From contig NZ_CM001488.1 of NCBI RefSeq assembly GCF_000233695.2, forward strand, positions 3,032,279 through 3,096,278: DNA of 64,000 nt, in the 5' to 3' direction. Position numbers and translations under genes: made by a program. Within the stretch, counting starts at the first letter, position 1; the number at the start of each line of letters is the position of its first letter. Shown here piece after piece: positions 26,640-35,883 of the stretch. The stretch comes from Desulfobacter postgatei 2ac9 (GTDB taxonomy: Bacteria; Desulfobacterota; Desulfobacteria; Desulfobacterales; Desulfobacteraceae). The notes beneath the pieces were generated by a model. The model did not search any database. It saw only the letters and a program-made list of their open reading frames with translations, and had not been told where the DNA came from.

Positions 26640-26828
26640 ATGGCCGTACCCAAGCAGAAAAGCTCCAAGGCAAGAGGAAGAAAAAGACGTACCCATTATA
26701 AAACCGGTTCCCCTACCATAACTTTATGTTCCGAGTGTCAGGAGCCAAAATTGCCCCATAGAGCATGTCCTGAATGCGGTGCATACAAAGGCAGAAATGT
26801 AAACACTGATATGGATGCAGACGATTAG
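26640..26828 (+). CDS. rpmF: 50S ribosomal protein L32
   Basis: 62 residues beginning M-A-V-P-K-Q-K-S-S-K-A-R-G-R-K-R-R, the invariant L32 start. It has two Cys pairs (C-S-E-C and C-P-E-C), i.e. the zinc-binding form. The C-terminus is acidic. A GGAGAAAG site precedes the ATG. It is followed directly by acpP; the plsX-fabH-fabD-fabG genes that usually lie between are absent. Confidence 0.97.
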   Translation: MAVPKQKSSKARGRKRRTHYKTGSPTITLCSECQEPKLPHRACPECGAYKGRNVNTDMDADD

Positions 26829-26859
26829 TAGGCCGGAAGATACTTCAAGGAGTCAGATT

Positions 26860-27093
26860 ATGACCATTGAAACCAAGGTAAGAAAAATTATTGCTGAAAA
26901 AATTCCCGGCATTGATATTGAGGACGTGGTTCCCCAGGCGTCGTTGATCGAAGATCTGGGGGCTGATTCTCTGACCATCGTTGAGCTTATCATGTCCATG
27001 GAAGAGATTTTTGAAATAGAAATTGACGACGACCAGGCCGAGAAATTGTCGACTGTCCAGGATATTTATGACTTCATTGCATCGAAATCATAA
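26860..27093 (+). CDS. acpP: Acyl carrier protein
   Basis: 77 acidic residues. The phosphopantetheine attachment Ser is in GADSLTIVEL (about residue 38). The ATG at 26860 follows CAAGGAG; an upstream in-frame start would add 15 non-conserved residues. ACP carries growing acyl chains in fatty-acid synthesis. Confidence 0.96.
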   Translation: MTIETKVRKIIAEKIPGIDIEDVVPQASLIEDLGADSLTIVELIMSMEEIFEIEIDDDQAEKLSTVQDIYDFIASKS

Positions 27094-27118
27094 ATAAATA
27101 TAAAGGTCCGGGGTAGAT

Positions 27119-27556
27119 ATGGAAAAGGATAAACAGATTATCATCGGCAGTGATCATGCCGCGTTTGAATTAAAGGAAAAGATTAAGGATCTGCTCACCG
27201 GTCTTGGTTATGAGGTTGAGGATGCGGGTACCCACAGCACTGCTTCGGTAAATTATGCCGATTTCGGTAAAAAGGTGGCCCAAGCCGTTTCCGACGGTAC
27301 ATTTGGCCGGGGTATTCTTCTGTGTGGCACCGGCCTTGGCATGTCCATGCAGGCCAACCGGTTTAAAGGTGTACGTGCCGCCCTGTGCTCGGATATCTTT
27401 TCCGCCAGGATGAGCCGGCAACACAATGATGCCAATATTCTGGTCATGGGTGGTCGTGTAATCGGTGATATTCTTGCCTTTGAACTGGTCAGGGAATGGC
27501 TTGCCACCCCCTTTGAAGGTGGTCGCCATCTGGACCGTATCCGTTCCCTAGATTAG
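27119..27556 (+). CDS. rpiB: Ribose-5-phosphate isomerase B
   Basis: 145 residues of the RpiB/LacAB fold: GSDHAAFELKEKI at the N-terminus, the catalytic Cys region GILLCGTGLGMSMQANRFKG (about residues 62-81), and RQHNDANILVMGGRVIG. It interconverts ribose-5-P and ribulose-5-P. It is 31 bases before glyA, an order common in sulfate reducers. Confidence 0.95.
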   Translation: MEKDKQIIIGSDHAAFELKEKIKDLLTGLGYEVEDAGTHSTASVNYADFGKKVAQAVSDGTFGRGILLCGTGLGMSMQANRFKGVRAALCSDIFSARMSRQHNDANILVMGGRVIGDILAFELVREWLATPFEGGRHLDRIRSLD

Positions 27557-27587
27557 AAGATTAGGTTAAGAAAGGCACGATTGAATT

Positions 27588-28835
27588 ATGGAAAATATAC
27601 AATTTATCAAAGCTTGTGATCCTGAGATTGCCTCCGTTATTGAGCGTGAATACAGTCGGCAGGAATACGGGCTCAATCTCATCGCTTCGGAAAATACAGT
27701 CAGCCGGGCAGTCATGGAAGCCCAGGGCTCCATCATGACCAACAAATATGCTGAAGGGTATCCGTCAAAGCGCTATTATGGCGGGTGCCAGTACATGGAC
27801 GAGGCGGAAAATCTGGCCATTGAGCGGGTAAAAAAGCTATTCGGTGTGGAATATGCCAATGTGCAGCCCCATTCCGGATCCCAGGCCAATATGGCGGCTT
27901 ACTTTTCCGTGCTCTCTCCCGGCGACGGGATACTGGCCATGGATCTTTCCCATGGCGGTCATTTAACCCATGGCGCAGGGGTAAGTTTTTCAGGCCGTTT
28001 GTTCAATTTTTCTCATTATGGTTTAAATCCGGAAACCGAAACAATCGATTTGAACCAGGTGGAAGATCTGGCCCGGGCAAATAAGCCTAAAATGATTGTG
28101 GCAGGGGCTTCGGCCTATCCTAGAACCCTTGACTTCAAGGGCTTTTCCGAAATTGCCAAAGCATGCGGTGCGCTGTTTCTGGTGGATATGGCTCATATTG
28201 CAGGCCTTGTGGCTGCGGGGGTACATCCCACACCTGTTGGATATGCAGATATTATCACTTCCACCACCCATAAAACCCTTCGTGGTCCCAGGGGTGGACT
28301 GATTCTCTCCAGCGCCGAACGGGGCAAAAAAATCAATTCCCAGATTTTTCCCGGTATCCAGGGCGGTCCCCTGATGCATGTTGTTACGGCCAAGGCAGTG
28401 GCGTTTAAAGAGGCATTGTTGCCGGCGTTTACTGAATATCAGAAACAAGTGGTCAAAAATGCCGCTGTCCTGGCAAAGGTGCTCATGGAAAGAGGCTATA
28501 AACTGGTGTCCAATGGTACGGATAACCACATGGTCCTGGTAGATTTTTCCGGGTTGGATATCACTGGAAAAGATGCGGAAGAGCGTCTCGGACAGGCAAA
28601 TATTACGGTGAATAAAAATACCGTACCCAATGAAAAACGAAGCCCCTTTGTGACTTCGGGTGTACGTATCGGTGTGCCGTTGATTACGTCCAGGGGCATG
28701 AAGGAAGATGCCGTGGGGGATATCGCCGGATTTATTTGCGATGTGTTGGATGACGAGGCCAATGTCCCTAAAGTTGCGACCAAGGTTAAAGAGCTTTGCA
28801 CCCACTACCCGCTGTATGGGGATACCGCCTGCTGA
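27588..28835 (+). CDS. glyA: Serine hydroxymethyltransferase
   Basis: A PLP enzyme making glycine and methylene-THF from serine. Conserved N-terminal block [18 protein letters not shown], then [18 protein letters not shown], and the PLP lysine in [13 protein letters not shown] (about residue 228). 415 aa is standard. The stop codon overlaps the next start (TGATG). Confidence 0.97.
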   Translation: MENIQFIKACDPEIASVIEREYSRQEYGLNLIASENTVSRAVMEAQGSIMTNKYAEGYPSKRYYGGCQYMDEAENLAIERVKKLFGVEYANVQPHSGSQANMAAYFSVLSPGDGILAMDLSHGGHLTHGAGVSFSGRLFNFSHYGLNPETETIDLNQVEDLARANKPKMIVAGASAYPRTLDFKGFSEIAKACGALFLVDMAHIAGLVAAGVHPTPVGYADIITSTTHKTLRGPRGGLILSSAERGKKINSQIFPGIQGGPLMHVVTAKAVAFKEALLPAFTEYQKQVVKNAAVLAKVLMERGYKLVSNGTDNHMVLVDFSGLDITGKDAEERLGQANITVNKNTVPNEKRSPFVTSGVRIGVPLITSRGMKEDAVGDIAGFICDVLDDEANVPKVATKVKELCTHYPLYGDTAC

Positions 28836-29317
28836 TGCCCCCTGTTTTACCTGATTCCGCAAGCGTCGTTAGTGATGGCCGTCCATCCTGGGATGAGTAT
28901 TTTATGGCCATCACAGAACTTGTGGCCTCCAGGGCCACCTGTCTTCGGCGAAAGGTGGGCGCGGTGCTGGTGAAGGATAAACGCATTTTATGCTCGGGCT
29001 ATAACGGGGCGCCCTCCCAAATCCCCCATTGCAGAGAGACCGGTTGTCTGCGGGAACAGCTTAATGTCCCCTCCGGGGAAAAACATGAGCTTTGCCGGGG
29101 CGTTCATGCTGAACAGAATGTGATCATTCAGGCGGCCTTCCACGGGATACCAGTTGCCGGTGCCTCTCTGTACTGCACCACCCAGCCCTGTTCCATCTGC
29201 GCCAAGATGATCATTAACGCCGGGATTAAAAAGGTGTACTTTAAAAAGGGATACGACGATCCCCTTTCCCTGGAGATGTTTGCCCAGGCCGGGGTGGAAC
29301 TCATCCGGCTTGAATAA
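28835..29317 (+). CDS. dCMP deaminase / ComEB-like cytidine deaminase
   Basis: 160 residues with the zinc deaminase motifs: H-A-E-Q-N (catalytic His-Ala-Glu) and T-Q-P-C-S-I-C (Cys ligands). An extra Cys/His set in [11 protein letters not shown] with ELCRG fits the second zinc site of dCMP deaminases. It probably turns dCMP into dUMP for thymidylate synthesis. I use the ATG at 28835, which overlaps the glyA stop. It sits between glyA and nrdR, a folate/nucleotide context. Confidence 0.9.
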   Translation: MPPVLPDSASVVSDGRPSWDEYFMAITELVASRATCLRRKVGAVLVKDKRILCSGYNGAPSQIPHCRETGCLREQLNVPSGEKHELCRGVHAEQNVIIQAAFHGIPVAGASLYCTTQPCSICAKMIINAGIKKVYFKKGYDDPLSLEMFAQAGVELIRLE

Positions 29318-29336
29318 ATAAATTAAAGAGGCTGAT

Positions 29337-29846
29337 ATGAAGTGCCCCTATTGTGGCAACCCGAACACCAGAGTGGTGGATTCTCGGCCGGGTAAAATTG
29401 AGTTCGAGGTCCGGCGCCGAAGAGAGTGTCAGGATTGCGGCCGGCGTTTTACCACATATGAACGGGTTGAACAGGTCCCTGTCATGATTGTTAAAAAAGA
29501 CAGCCGCCGGGAGGAGTTTGACAGGGAAAAAGTGCTGCGGGGCATTCAGAAAGCGTGTGAAAAGCGGGCCATCAGCATCAACCAGATCGAACAGATTGTC
29601 GATGATATTGAACGCGACCTGCGGGAAGGCCGGGACCGGGAGGTGTCTGCCAAGGTCGTGGGCGAGAAAATTATCAATGCTCTCAAGGAGCTCGATGATG
29701 TGGCCTATGTCCGGTTTGCTTCCGTGTACCGGGAGTTCAAGGATGTGACGGATTTTATTCAGGAACTTGAGAGCCTGATTCATAAGGAGCACCGGTCCGC
29801 AGACGCCGAGCCGGGTAAGGAAGGTCCTGTTAAGACCGATGACTGA
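29337..29846 (+). CDS. nrdR: Transcriptional repressor NrdR
   Basis: NrdR senses dATP/ATP and represses ribonucleotide reductase genes. It begins with the zinc ribbon M-K-C-P-Y-C-G then VVDSRPGKIEFEVRRRRECQDCG-type sequence (two CxxC pairs at about 3-6 and 33-36), followed by the ATP-cone (VIVKKDSRREEFDREKV onward). 169 aa, slightly long owing to a charged tail. Overlaps ribD by 8 bases. Confidence 0.96.
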   Translation: MKCPYCGNPNTRVVDSRPGKIEFEVRRRRECQDCGRRFTTYERVEQVPVMIVKKDSRREEFDREKVLRGIQKACEKRAISINQIEQIVDDIERDLREGRDREVSAKVVGEKIINALKELDDVAYVRFASVYREFKDVTDFIQELESLIHKEHRSADAEPGKEGPVKTDD

Positions 29847-30978
29847 TTTGGACTATATGGCAAGGGCTTTGGAACTTGCAGCCCAGGGTAAAGGGTATAC
29901 CTCCCCCAATCCCTGTGTGGGTGCCGTGGTGGTAAAAGACGGCCGGATCATTGGTCAGGGCTTTCACTCTAAGGCAGGTGGCCCCCATGCCGAGGTGGTG
30001 GCCATTGATGATGCCGCAGCAAGAGCGCCTGAAAAACTGGCCCATGCCACCATCTACGTCACCCTTGAACCCTGCAATCATTTCGGCAGAACCCCCCCAT
30101 GCACCCATAAAATTCTTAACGCAGGCATCGGCCGTGTTGTTGTGGCCTGTAAAGATCCCAACCCCAATGTCGCTGGGGGCGGGATTGAATTTTTAAGGGG
30201 AAAAGGGCTTGAGGTGGTATCAGGGGTTATGGAACAAGAGGCCTTGACCCTGATTGAAGATTTTGTCTGGAATGTCCAAAACCATAAAACACCGTTTGTC
30301 ACCTTAAAATGTGCTGCCACCCTTGACGGATATATTGCCACCAGAACCGGGGATTCCCAGTGGATAACCTCCAGTGCATCCCGAAACTTCGGTCACGAAC
30401 TGCGCCATCAAAATGATGCCATTCTTATTGGTTCCGGCACCCTGCATGGGGATGATCCCTCTCTGACCGCCAGAATTGAGGGGAAACCGACCCGGGATCC
30501 TGCCCGGATAATTCTGGATACCCGTTTGAGCATTCAAGAAAATGCCAAGGTTGTGGTTCAAAACTCAAGTGCACCCACCATCATTGTTACAGGTCCGGAG
30601 TGTGACCCAGGTAAAATTCAGCGTCTCAAAGACAAGGGCGCACAGGTTCTTAAATGCCGGGTGTTGGAAAATCTGCTTGATTTAAATGACCTGATGATTA
30701 GATTAAAAGAATTGTCCATCACAAGCCTTCTGATTGAAGGCGGGGGGCGTGTGGCAGCATCGGCTCTGGCCGCAGGGATTGTTAACAAAGTCTGTTATTT
30801 TCTTGCCCCCAAGATTTTGGGCGCAAATGACGGCATCCCGGTCTTCAAAGGGTCGGGGCCTGAAAAGATAAAAGACGTGTTTGAACTGGTCCGGGTCACT
30901 ACCCGGCAGTTCGGCTCAGATATGCTGGTTACAGGCTATCTTGAGCCCCGGAATAGGCCGGTCGGCAATGGGAAATGA
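29839..30978 (+). CDS. ribD: Bifunctional riboflavin deaminase/reductase RibD
   Basis: The N-terminal deaminase domain (residues about 1-145) has the zinc motif H-A-E-V-V-A and PCNHFGRTPPC. The C-terminal reductase domain (about 150-365) has T-L-D-G-Y-I-A-T, SQWITS and EGGGRVAASAL. It performs steps 2 and 3 of riboflavin synthesis. First of four adjacent rib genes. No FMN riboswitch is seen; the genes are read through from glyA-nrdR. Confidence 0.96.
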   Translation: MTDLDYMARALELAAQGKGYTSPNPCVGAVVVKDGRIIGQGFHSKAGGPHAEVVAIDDAAARAPEKLAHATIYVTLEPCNHFGRTPPCTHKILNAGIGRVVVACKDPNPNVAGGGIEFLRGKGLEVVSGVMEQEALTLIEDFVWNVQNHKTPFVTLKCAATLDGYIATRTGDSQWITSSASRNFGHELRHQNDAILIGSGTLHGDDPSLTARIEGKPTRDPARIILDTRLSIQENAKVVVQNSSAPTIIVTGPECDPGKIQRLKDKGAQVLKCRVLENLLDLNDLMIRLKELSITSLLIEGGGRVAASALAAGIVNKVCYFLAPKILGANDGIPVFKGSGPEKIKDVFELVRVTTRQFGSDMLVTGYLEPRNRPVGNGK

Positions 30979-30993
30979 GTGGGGAGATATTTT

Positions 30994-31671
30994 TTGTTTA
31001 CGGGAATCATAGAAAGTCTGGGCACCATTCGGCGCATTGAAACCCAGGGTGAGGGTAAAATTCTGGTCATTGCCTGTGACCTGGATCTGACCGGTACAGG
31101 CATCGGGGATTCCATTGCCGTCAATGGGGCCTGCCTGACCGCCGTAAGCCTTGGTAAAGGGCAGTTCAAGGTGGACATGGCGCCTGAAACCGTCTCCCGC
31201 ACCACATTTGATTCTCTTGGACCCGGAGCCCGGGTCAATATTGAACGGGCGCTGAAGTTGTCCGACCGCATAGATGGACATCTGGTATCAGGACACATAG
31301 ACGGCACAGGTGTGGTTTCAAAAATTGAGACCCGGAGCAATGCCATCATATATGACATTCAGGTGCCGGAAAACCTTGCCTGTGAGATGATAGAAAAAGG
31401 CTCCGTGGCCATTGACGGTATCAGCCTGACCATCAACCAATGCTGGGAAAACGGTTTTTCGGTAAGCATTATTCCCCATACCGCAAAGATTACAACAATC
31501 GGGTTTAAAAATGTGGGGGATCGCGTCAATATTGAGACAGATATGCTGGGAAAATATGTGAAAAAATTTTTATCAGGGCAGGGGAAAGGCGCCAAGAGTG
31601 CCAACGACGCCGGTGCTGATGCCGACCTGGACATCAGTATGTCATTTCTTGCCCGGAACGGATTCTTGTAA
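30994..31671 (+). CDS. ribE: Riboflavin synthase, alpha chain
   Basis: Two lumazine-binding repeats: the first starts F-T-G-I-I-E-S-L-G and has [12 protein letters not shown]; the second starts near [13 protein letters not shown] and contains [11 protein letters not shown]. It dismutates two lumazines to riboflavin. I choose the TTG at 30994 because family members begin M-F-T-G-I-I-E and a GGGGAG site precedes it; a GTG at 30979 directly after the ribD stop is also in frame. Confidence 0.94.
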   Translation: MFTGIIESLGTIRRIETQGEGKILVIACDLDLTGTGIGDSIAVNGACLTAVSLGKGQFKVDMAPETVSRTTFDSLGPGARVNIERALKLSDRIDGHLVSGHIDGTGVVSKIETRSNAIIYDIQVPENLACEMIEKGSVAIDGISLTINQCWENGFSVSIIPHTAKITTIGFKNVGDRVNIETDMLGKYVKKFLSGQGKGAKSANDAGADADLDISMSFLARNGFL

Positions 31672-31682
31672 AGGACAGACAA

Positions 31683-32888
31683 ATGCCGCATTTAACCATT
31701 GAACAGGCGATTGAAGATATAAAAAACGGAAAAATGGTCATCCTGGTGGATGATGAGGACAGGGAGAACGAAGGTGATCTGACCATGGCGGCCCAGGCCG
31801 TAACCCCGGAAAGCATCAACTTTATGGCTACTTATGGCCGGGGACTTATCTGCCTGTCCCTTGATTCAAGTATTGCAGATAAACTCGACCTGCCCATGAT
31901 GGTTGAAAACAACACCTCCCAGTATGGTACGGGATTTACGGTTTCCATCGAGGCAAAACACGGCGTGACCACGGGTATATCCGCCGCAGACCGGGCCACC
32001 ACCATTTTGACGGCGGTGGCTGATGAGACAGGCCCCCAGGATATTGCACGCCCCGGCCACATTTTTCCGTTACGGGCTCGGGACGGCGGGGTAATGGTGC
32101 GCATCGGCCAGACCGAAGGCTCTGTGGATCTTGCACGGCTTGCGGGGCTGAAGCCCGCTGGTGTCATCTGTGAAATTATGGATGACGATGGTACCATGGC
32201 CCGGATGCCTTCCCTTGAAAAATTTGCCGAAAAGCACGGCATCGGCATTTGCACTGTGGCGGATCTTGTTAAATACCGCTTAAAAACAGAAAGCTTTGTA
32301 AAACGCGCTGCCGAAACCCTTATTCCCACCCGGGTGGGCGGGGAATTCAGAATCATTGCCTATGAGAATGATATCGACAATCTTACCCACATCGCTCTGG
32401 TTAAGGGTGAAATTGACCCGGAAAAGGCGATTCTGGTTCGGGTGCATTCCGAATGTATGACCGGTGATATTTTTTCTTCCTTGCGCTGTGACTGCCAGGA
32501 TCAGCTCCACCGGGCCATGAAAATGGTGGATGATGAAGGCTGCGGCGTTATTCTCTATTTGCGTCAGGAGGGTCGGGGGATCGGCCTTGTGAACAAATTG
32601 AAAGCCTATGAATACCAGCGTCAGGGCCTGGATACGGTCCAGGCCAATGAAAAGCTTGGATTTTCCGCAGATCTTCGTGATTACGGTGTCGGTGCCCAGA
32701 TGCTGGTGGATCTGGGTGTACGCAAAATGCGTCTGCTTACCAATAATCCTAAAAAGATGGTGGGTCTTGAAGGGTACGGGTTAAGCGTTGTGGAGCAGGT
32801 GCCCATTGAGGTGGCGCCCAATCCTTTCAACAAGGGGTATTTGAAGTGTAAGCAGGCTAAGATGGGTCATCTACTACACATAAAATAA
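31683..32888 (+). CDS. ribBA: Bifunctional DHBP synthase / GTP cyclohydrolase II
   Basis: The N-terminal half (residues about 1-200) is 3,4-dihydroxy-2-butanone-4-phosphate synthase with [11 protein letters not shown] near residue 24. The C-terminal half (about 205-400) is GTP cyclohydrolase II with the zinc Cys motif [15 protein letters not shown] and RQEGRGIGL. Together they make both riboflavin precursors from GTP and ribulose-5-P. AAAGGA precedes the ATG. Confidence 0.97.
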   Translation: MPHLTIEQAIEDIKNGKMVILVDDEDRENEGDLTMAAQAVTPESINFMATYGRGLICLSLDSSIADKLDLPMMVENNTSQYGTGFTVSIEAKHGVTTGISAADRATTILTAVADETGPQDIARPGHIFPLRARDGGVMVRIGQTEGSVDLARLAGLKPAGVICEIMDDDGTMARMPSLEKFAEKHGIGICTVADLVKYRLKTESFVKRAAETLIPTRVGGEFRIIAYENDIDNLTHIALVKGEIDPEKAILVRVHSECMTGDIFSSLRCDCQDQLHRAMKMVDDEGCGVILYLRQEGRGIGLVNKLKAYEYQRQGLDTVQANEKLGFSADLRDYGVGAQMLVDLGVRKMRLLTNNPKKMVGLEGYGLSVVEQVPIEVAPNPFNKGYLKCKQAKMGHLLHIK

Positions 32889-32899
32889 GGATAATAAAT

Positions 32900-33367
32900 A
32901 TGCCTCAAATAATTGAAGCCAATTTAAACGCCAAGGGCAAAAAGTTTGGTATTGTTGCCGCAAGATTCAACGATTTTATCGTCGAAAAACTTGTGTCAGG
33001 CGCTTTGGATGCGCTGATCAGAAGCGGTGCGCAGGATGAGGATATTGCCATTGTCAAGGTCCCTGGTGCCTTTGAAATCCCTTTGGCTGCAGCCAAAATG
33101 GCTGCCTTGAAAAAGTATGACGCCATTATCTGTCTAGGTGCTGTGATCCGCGGGGCCACCACCCATTATGATTACGTGTGTGCCGAAGTGTCCAAGGGTG
33201 TTGCTGCCGTGAGTCTTGAGGCCAAAGTGCCGGTGATGTTTGGTATCCTTACCACTGAAACCATTGAACAGGCGATTGAACGGGCTGGTACAAAATCCGG
33301 TAACAAGGGCTTTGATGTGGCTTTGGGGGCCATTGAAATGGCAAACCTGTGCGCGAATATGGAATAG
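32900..33367 (+). CDS. ribH: 6,7-dimethyl-8-ribityllumazine synthase
   Basis: 155 residues of the lumazine synthase fold: [40 protein letters not shown] (catalytic His) and [12 protein letters not shown]. It joins the two branch products to lumazine. Completes a ribD-ribE-ribBA-ribH order with nusB next, the common arrangement. Confidence 0.97.
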   Translation: MPQIIEANLNAKGKKFGIVAARFNDFIVEKLVSGALDALIRSGAQDEDIAIVKVPGAFEIPLAAAKMAALKKYDAIICLGAVIRGATTHYDYVCAEVSKGVAAVSLEAKVPVMFGILTTETIEQAIERAGTKSGNKGFDVALGAIEMANLCANME

Positions 33368-33370
33368 AAC

Positions 33371-33799
33371 ATGGGTGACAGGCGCAAATCCCGTGAACTG
33401 GCTCTGCAGGCTCTGTTTGCCTTGGATCTGAATAAATTGGATCTGAATAAAATCGATACCCCGTCGCAAATGGATGCTTTCCTCGAACAGCACGGCGAAG
33501 GTTTGAGTGAGTCCACCCGTCTTTTTTTTCTGACACTTGTGGAGGGGGTCCTGGAGAACCGGGTGAAGATAGACCTTCTTTTGGATCAGTGGGCCAAGAA
33601 CTGGAAGACCTCCCGAATGCCTGCAGTGGACAGAAATATCATGCGTATTGCCGTATTTGAGATCCTTAATTTGCCGGATATCCCCCCTTCGGTATCCATT
33701 AATGAGGCGGTTGAAATCGGTAAAAAATTCGGCACCAGGGATTCCGGGTCGTTCATCAACGGGGTGCTTGACCGGATCAAAGTCCAGCATGAGGCATAG
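33371..33799 (+). CDS. nusB: Transcription antitermination factor NusB
   Basis: 142 residues, all helical: R-R-K-S-R-E-L-A-L-Q-A-L-F-A near the N-terminus and the late blocks NINMRIAVFE-like (DRNIMRIAVFEIL) and SVSINEAVEIGKKF, ending FINGVLD. It binds boxA RNA with S10 for rRNA antitermination. It lies 3 bases after ribH. Confidence 0.95.
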   Translation: MGDRRKSRELALQALFALDLNKLDLNKIDTPSQMDAFLEQHGEGLSESTRLFFLTLVEGVLENRVKIDLLLDQWAKNWKTSRMPAVDRNIMRIAVFEILNLPDIPPSVSINEAVEIGKKFGTRDSGSFINGVLDRIKVQHEA

Positions 33800-33847
33800 A
33801 CTTATGATGTGAAGATAGACCAGGACGTGAAGATCAAGGAGGATGTT

Positions 33848-34468
33848 TTGATTATACGTAAACTTGAAGTCGGCCCTATTATGGCCAACTGCTTTATTGT
33901 AGGGTGTGAAGAAACAAAACAGGCCGTAGTCATTGACCCCGGCGATGATGCAGACCGGATACTCATGGCCCTTGCCAAAGCTGAACTGAAGGTCAAATAT
34001 TTGATCAATACCCATGGTCATTTTGATCATGTCGGGGCAAACAAGCGAATGAAGGACGCTACCGCTGCCCAGATCGCCATTCATCCTGATGATGAACCCA
34101 TGCTTTTGGATCTCTCCAGTCATGCTGCCATGTTTGGTCTTGGGGCAGAAAATTCCCCGCCTGCCGACATTCATCTTAAGGAGAGCGATACAATCACGTT
34201 TGGCAATATTACCTTTAAAGTAATTCACACCCCGGGGCACTCGCCTGGGGGAATCTGCCTTTATACGCCCGGCCACCTGTTTGTCGGAGACACCCTCTTT
34301 ATGGGCTCAATCGGACGCACCGACCTTCCCGGCGGCAATTATGACACCCTGATCTCCTCTATCAAGACCAAGCTGCTGAACTTAGACGAAAGTACCGTGG
34401 TTTATCCCGGACATGGTCCGGAAACAACCATTGCCAATGAAAAGCGGATGAACCCCTTTCTCAGATAA
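33848..34468 (+). CDS. MBL-fold metallohydrolase (glyoxalase II-like)
   Basis: The metallo-beta-lactamase motif T-H-G-H-F-D-H is at about residue 56; TPGHSPGG, the metal Asp in FVGDTLFMGSIGRTD and the final His in YPGHGPETT complete the di-metal site. It resembles small YcbL-like hydroxyacylglutathione hydrolases. Proposed start is TTG at 33848 behind AAGGAGG; a GTG 13 codons upstream is possible. The operon probably ends at the terminator right after. Confidence 0.88.
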   Translation: MIIRKLEVGPIMANCFIVGCEETKQAVVIDPGDDADRILMALAKAELKVKYLINTHGHFDHVGANKRMKDATAAQIAIHPDDEPMLLDLSSHAAMFGLGAENSPPADIHLKESDTITFGNITFKVIHTPGHSPGGICLYTPGHLFVGDTLFMGSIGRTDLPGGNYDTLISSIKTKLLNLDESTVVYPGHGPETTIANEKRMNPFLR

Positions 34469-34971
34469 TGTCTGAAAAATTATTTTTGCCCCGGATCACC
34501 GACATTGTGATCCGGGGTTTTAATTTTGATCCGGCCTTTGAACATGCTGCTGCCAGGTTTTCCCAACAAGAGGGAACAGTGGTGCTTTTGTCAGGATCTG
34601 ACCAGGATTGTGCCCGGTATCACAGATTATTGAACATTTAAGACAGGGTGATATCTATCAGGCCAATCTGTCACAGCGTTTTGAAACCGGTTTCAGCGGC
34701 GCGATGCATATGCCTTGTTTTAGAGGTGTTTAAAAAGAATCCTGCGCCTTTTTTCGCCTTTGTCCAGACAGGGGATCACCAGGTCGTTTCCACTTCACCC
34801 GAACGCTTTCTTAAAGTGGCGGGGCACATTGTTGAAACCCGGCCCATCAAGGGAACCATTGCCCGAGGAGCCAGACCTGAACAGGACAGGGAAAATGCAA
34901 GAATCTTATCCTTGAGTACCAAAGAGGATGCTGAACTGACCATGATTTTGGATCTGATGCGAAATGTCTGA
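34468..34971 (+). pseudogene. pabB: Decayed pabB (aminodeoxychorismate synthase component I)
   Basis: An ATG overlapping the previous stop opens a frame typical of the PabB N-terminus (G-T-V-V-L-L-S-G-S-D, then C-A-R-Y-H), which stops at 34641 after a deletion. A second frame resumes with GDIYQANLSQRFETGFSG (from about 34649), is broken by single-base slips near 34700-34725, and continues with PFFAFVQTGDHQVVSTSPER and ETRPIKGTIARG to LDLMRN, then stops. The chorismate-binding core is there in pieces but about half of the gene is missing. No repair by a single frameshift is possible, so this is a true relic. Confidence 0.85.
34489..34521 (+). terminator. Rho-independent terminator after nusB/MBL operon
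   Basis: CCCCGGATCAC (34489-34499) pairs perfectly with GTGATCCGGGG (34507-34517) across a 7-base loop and is followed by TTTTAATTTT. A-rich sequence upstream makes it usable on both strands. It lies inside the first codons of the pabB relic. Confidence 0.8.
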
Positions 34972-35148
34972 AATTGTAGAACTTGATCAATTGGTAATCC
35001 TGATTTTTATCTGCTGTTCATGGGCAAGCTTGAATTTAAGGGTGAAATGGGCTATTTTCCCTTTCGTTTATTTTGTTGTGGGTTAAATCCGGGTGTTGAC
35101 AGACCCGATCGGCTCATGGCTGTTTGTAAAATACAATGGATACAAAGA

Positions 35149-35883
35149 ATGAAACATATCAATTTTATAATCATTTCTTCATGTTTGTTTATTTTTGCGG
35201 GAACGGCATCTGTCTGGGCGGGCCCCAGGGCCGTCCCGGTGGCCCCCTCTTTTGAGTTTGAGCCCGTGCTTGAAGGAGAGGATTTAACCCATGATTTTAT
35301 AATAAGAAATCAGGGGGATGCCCCTTTGAATATTACCGATGTTCGACCGCCTTGAGGGTGTGACAGAAAAGCCTATGACAAGCAGATTCCCCCGGGCGGG
35401 GAAGGAAAAATCACTATTGGCGTTAAGACCGCAGGATATGGCGGGCGTGAGTTAATTAAAAATATTTTGGTTAAATCCGACGATCCTGAGAACAAAAAAT
35501 TTTATTTAAAAATTGCCGGTAAAGTTAAAGAGATTGTCAAGATCAGCCCCAGCACTGTGAACCTGAACGGGATTCCCGGACAGACCGTAAGTGAGGTGGT
35601 CACAATTGAACCGGTGCAGATGGATGAATTAAAGATCCTTGGCATGACGCTTAAATATAATAAACAGATAAAGGCTGAGTTGATCAAGCCCGGCCAGGGG
35701 GAAAAAACCTGGAAGGTCAGGGTTTCCTGTTATTCCGAGCACCCTGCGGATATTTATGATTTTATTACACTGACAACAGACAACCCCAATAAATCGCATT
35801 TGAGAATTAGGGTCTATGCTATTTTTGAAAAAGATGAGCCTATGGAAAAGAGCGATTTAAGGACACATGTAAACAATGAATAG
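35149..35883 (+). CDS. Candidate selenoprotein: secreted DUF1573 protein with in-frame UGA (Sec69)
   Basis: Read through one TGA at 35353-35355, this is a 244-residue protein: signal peptide (residues 1 to about 22, hydrophobic core then S-V-W-A-G), and an Ig-like DUF1573 domain with NQGDAPLNITDVRPP, then UGA, then G-C-D-R-K-A-Y-D-K-Q-I-P-P-G-G-E-G. In DUF1573 proteins this site is the conserved S-C-G-C motif, so the UGA replaces its first Cys, giving U-G-C. The frame is open on both sides, a SECIS-like hairpin lies 31 bases downstream, and the stop overlaps the next start. The second half is another beta domain. The alternative is a nonsense mutation; the adjacent pabB relic makes this worth testing. 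The start has only a weak ribosome binding site. Confidence 0.7.
35387..35403 (+). promoter_or_regulatory. SECIS-like hairpin after the DUF1573 UGA
   Basis: TTCCCC (35387-35392) pairs with GGGGAA (35398-35403) around the loop CGGGC. 37 bases separate the UGA and the loop, at the upper limit of the published bacterial SECIS model (16-37), and a G is in the first two loop positions. It fits, but only just. Confidence 0.5.

Noticed and set aside
28023..28862. A 279-codon antisense frame over glyA
   Set aside because: Shadow of a conserved gene, with no recognisable domain.
29337..33367. FMN riboswitch or separate promoter for the rib genes
   Set aside because: The rib genes overlap or abut each other and nrdR; no leader long enough for an FMN aptamer exists before ribD, ribE, ribBA or ribH.
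33134..34276. A 380-codon antisense frame over ribH, nusB and the MBL gene
   Set aside because: It overlaps three recognisable genes and shows no domain of its own.
35353..35355. Treating the TGA simply as the end of a short protein
   Set aside because: The frame on both sides belongs to one DUF1573 protein and the TGA falls on a conserved Cys site; a stop would remove most of the domain. A nonsense mutation is still possible.
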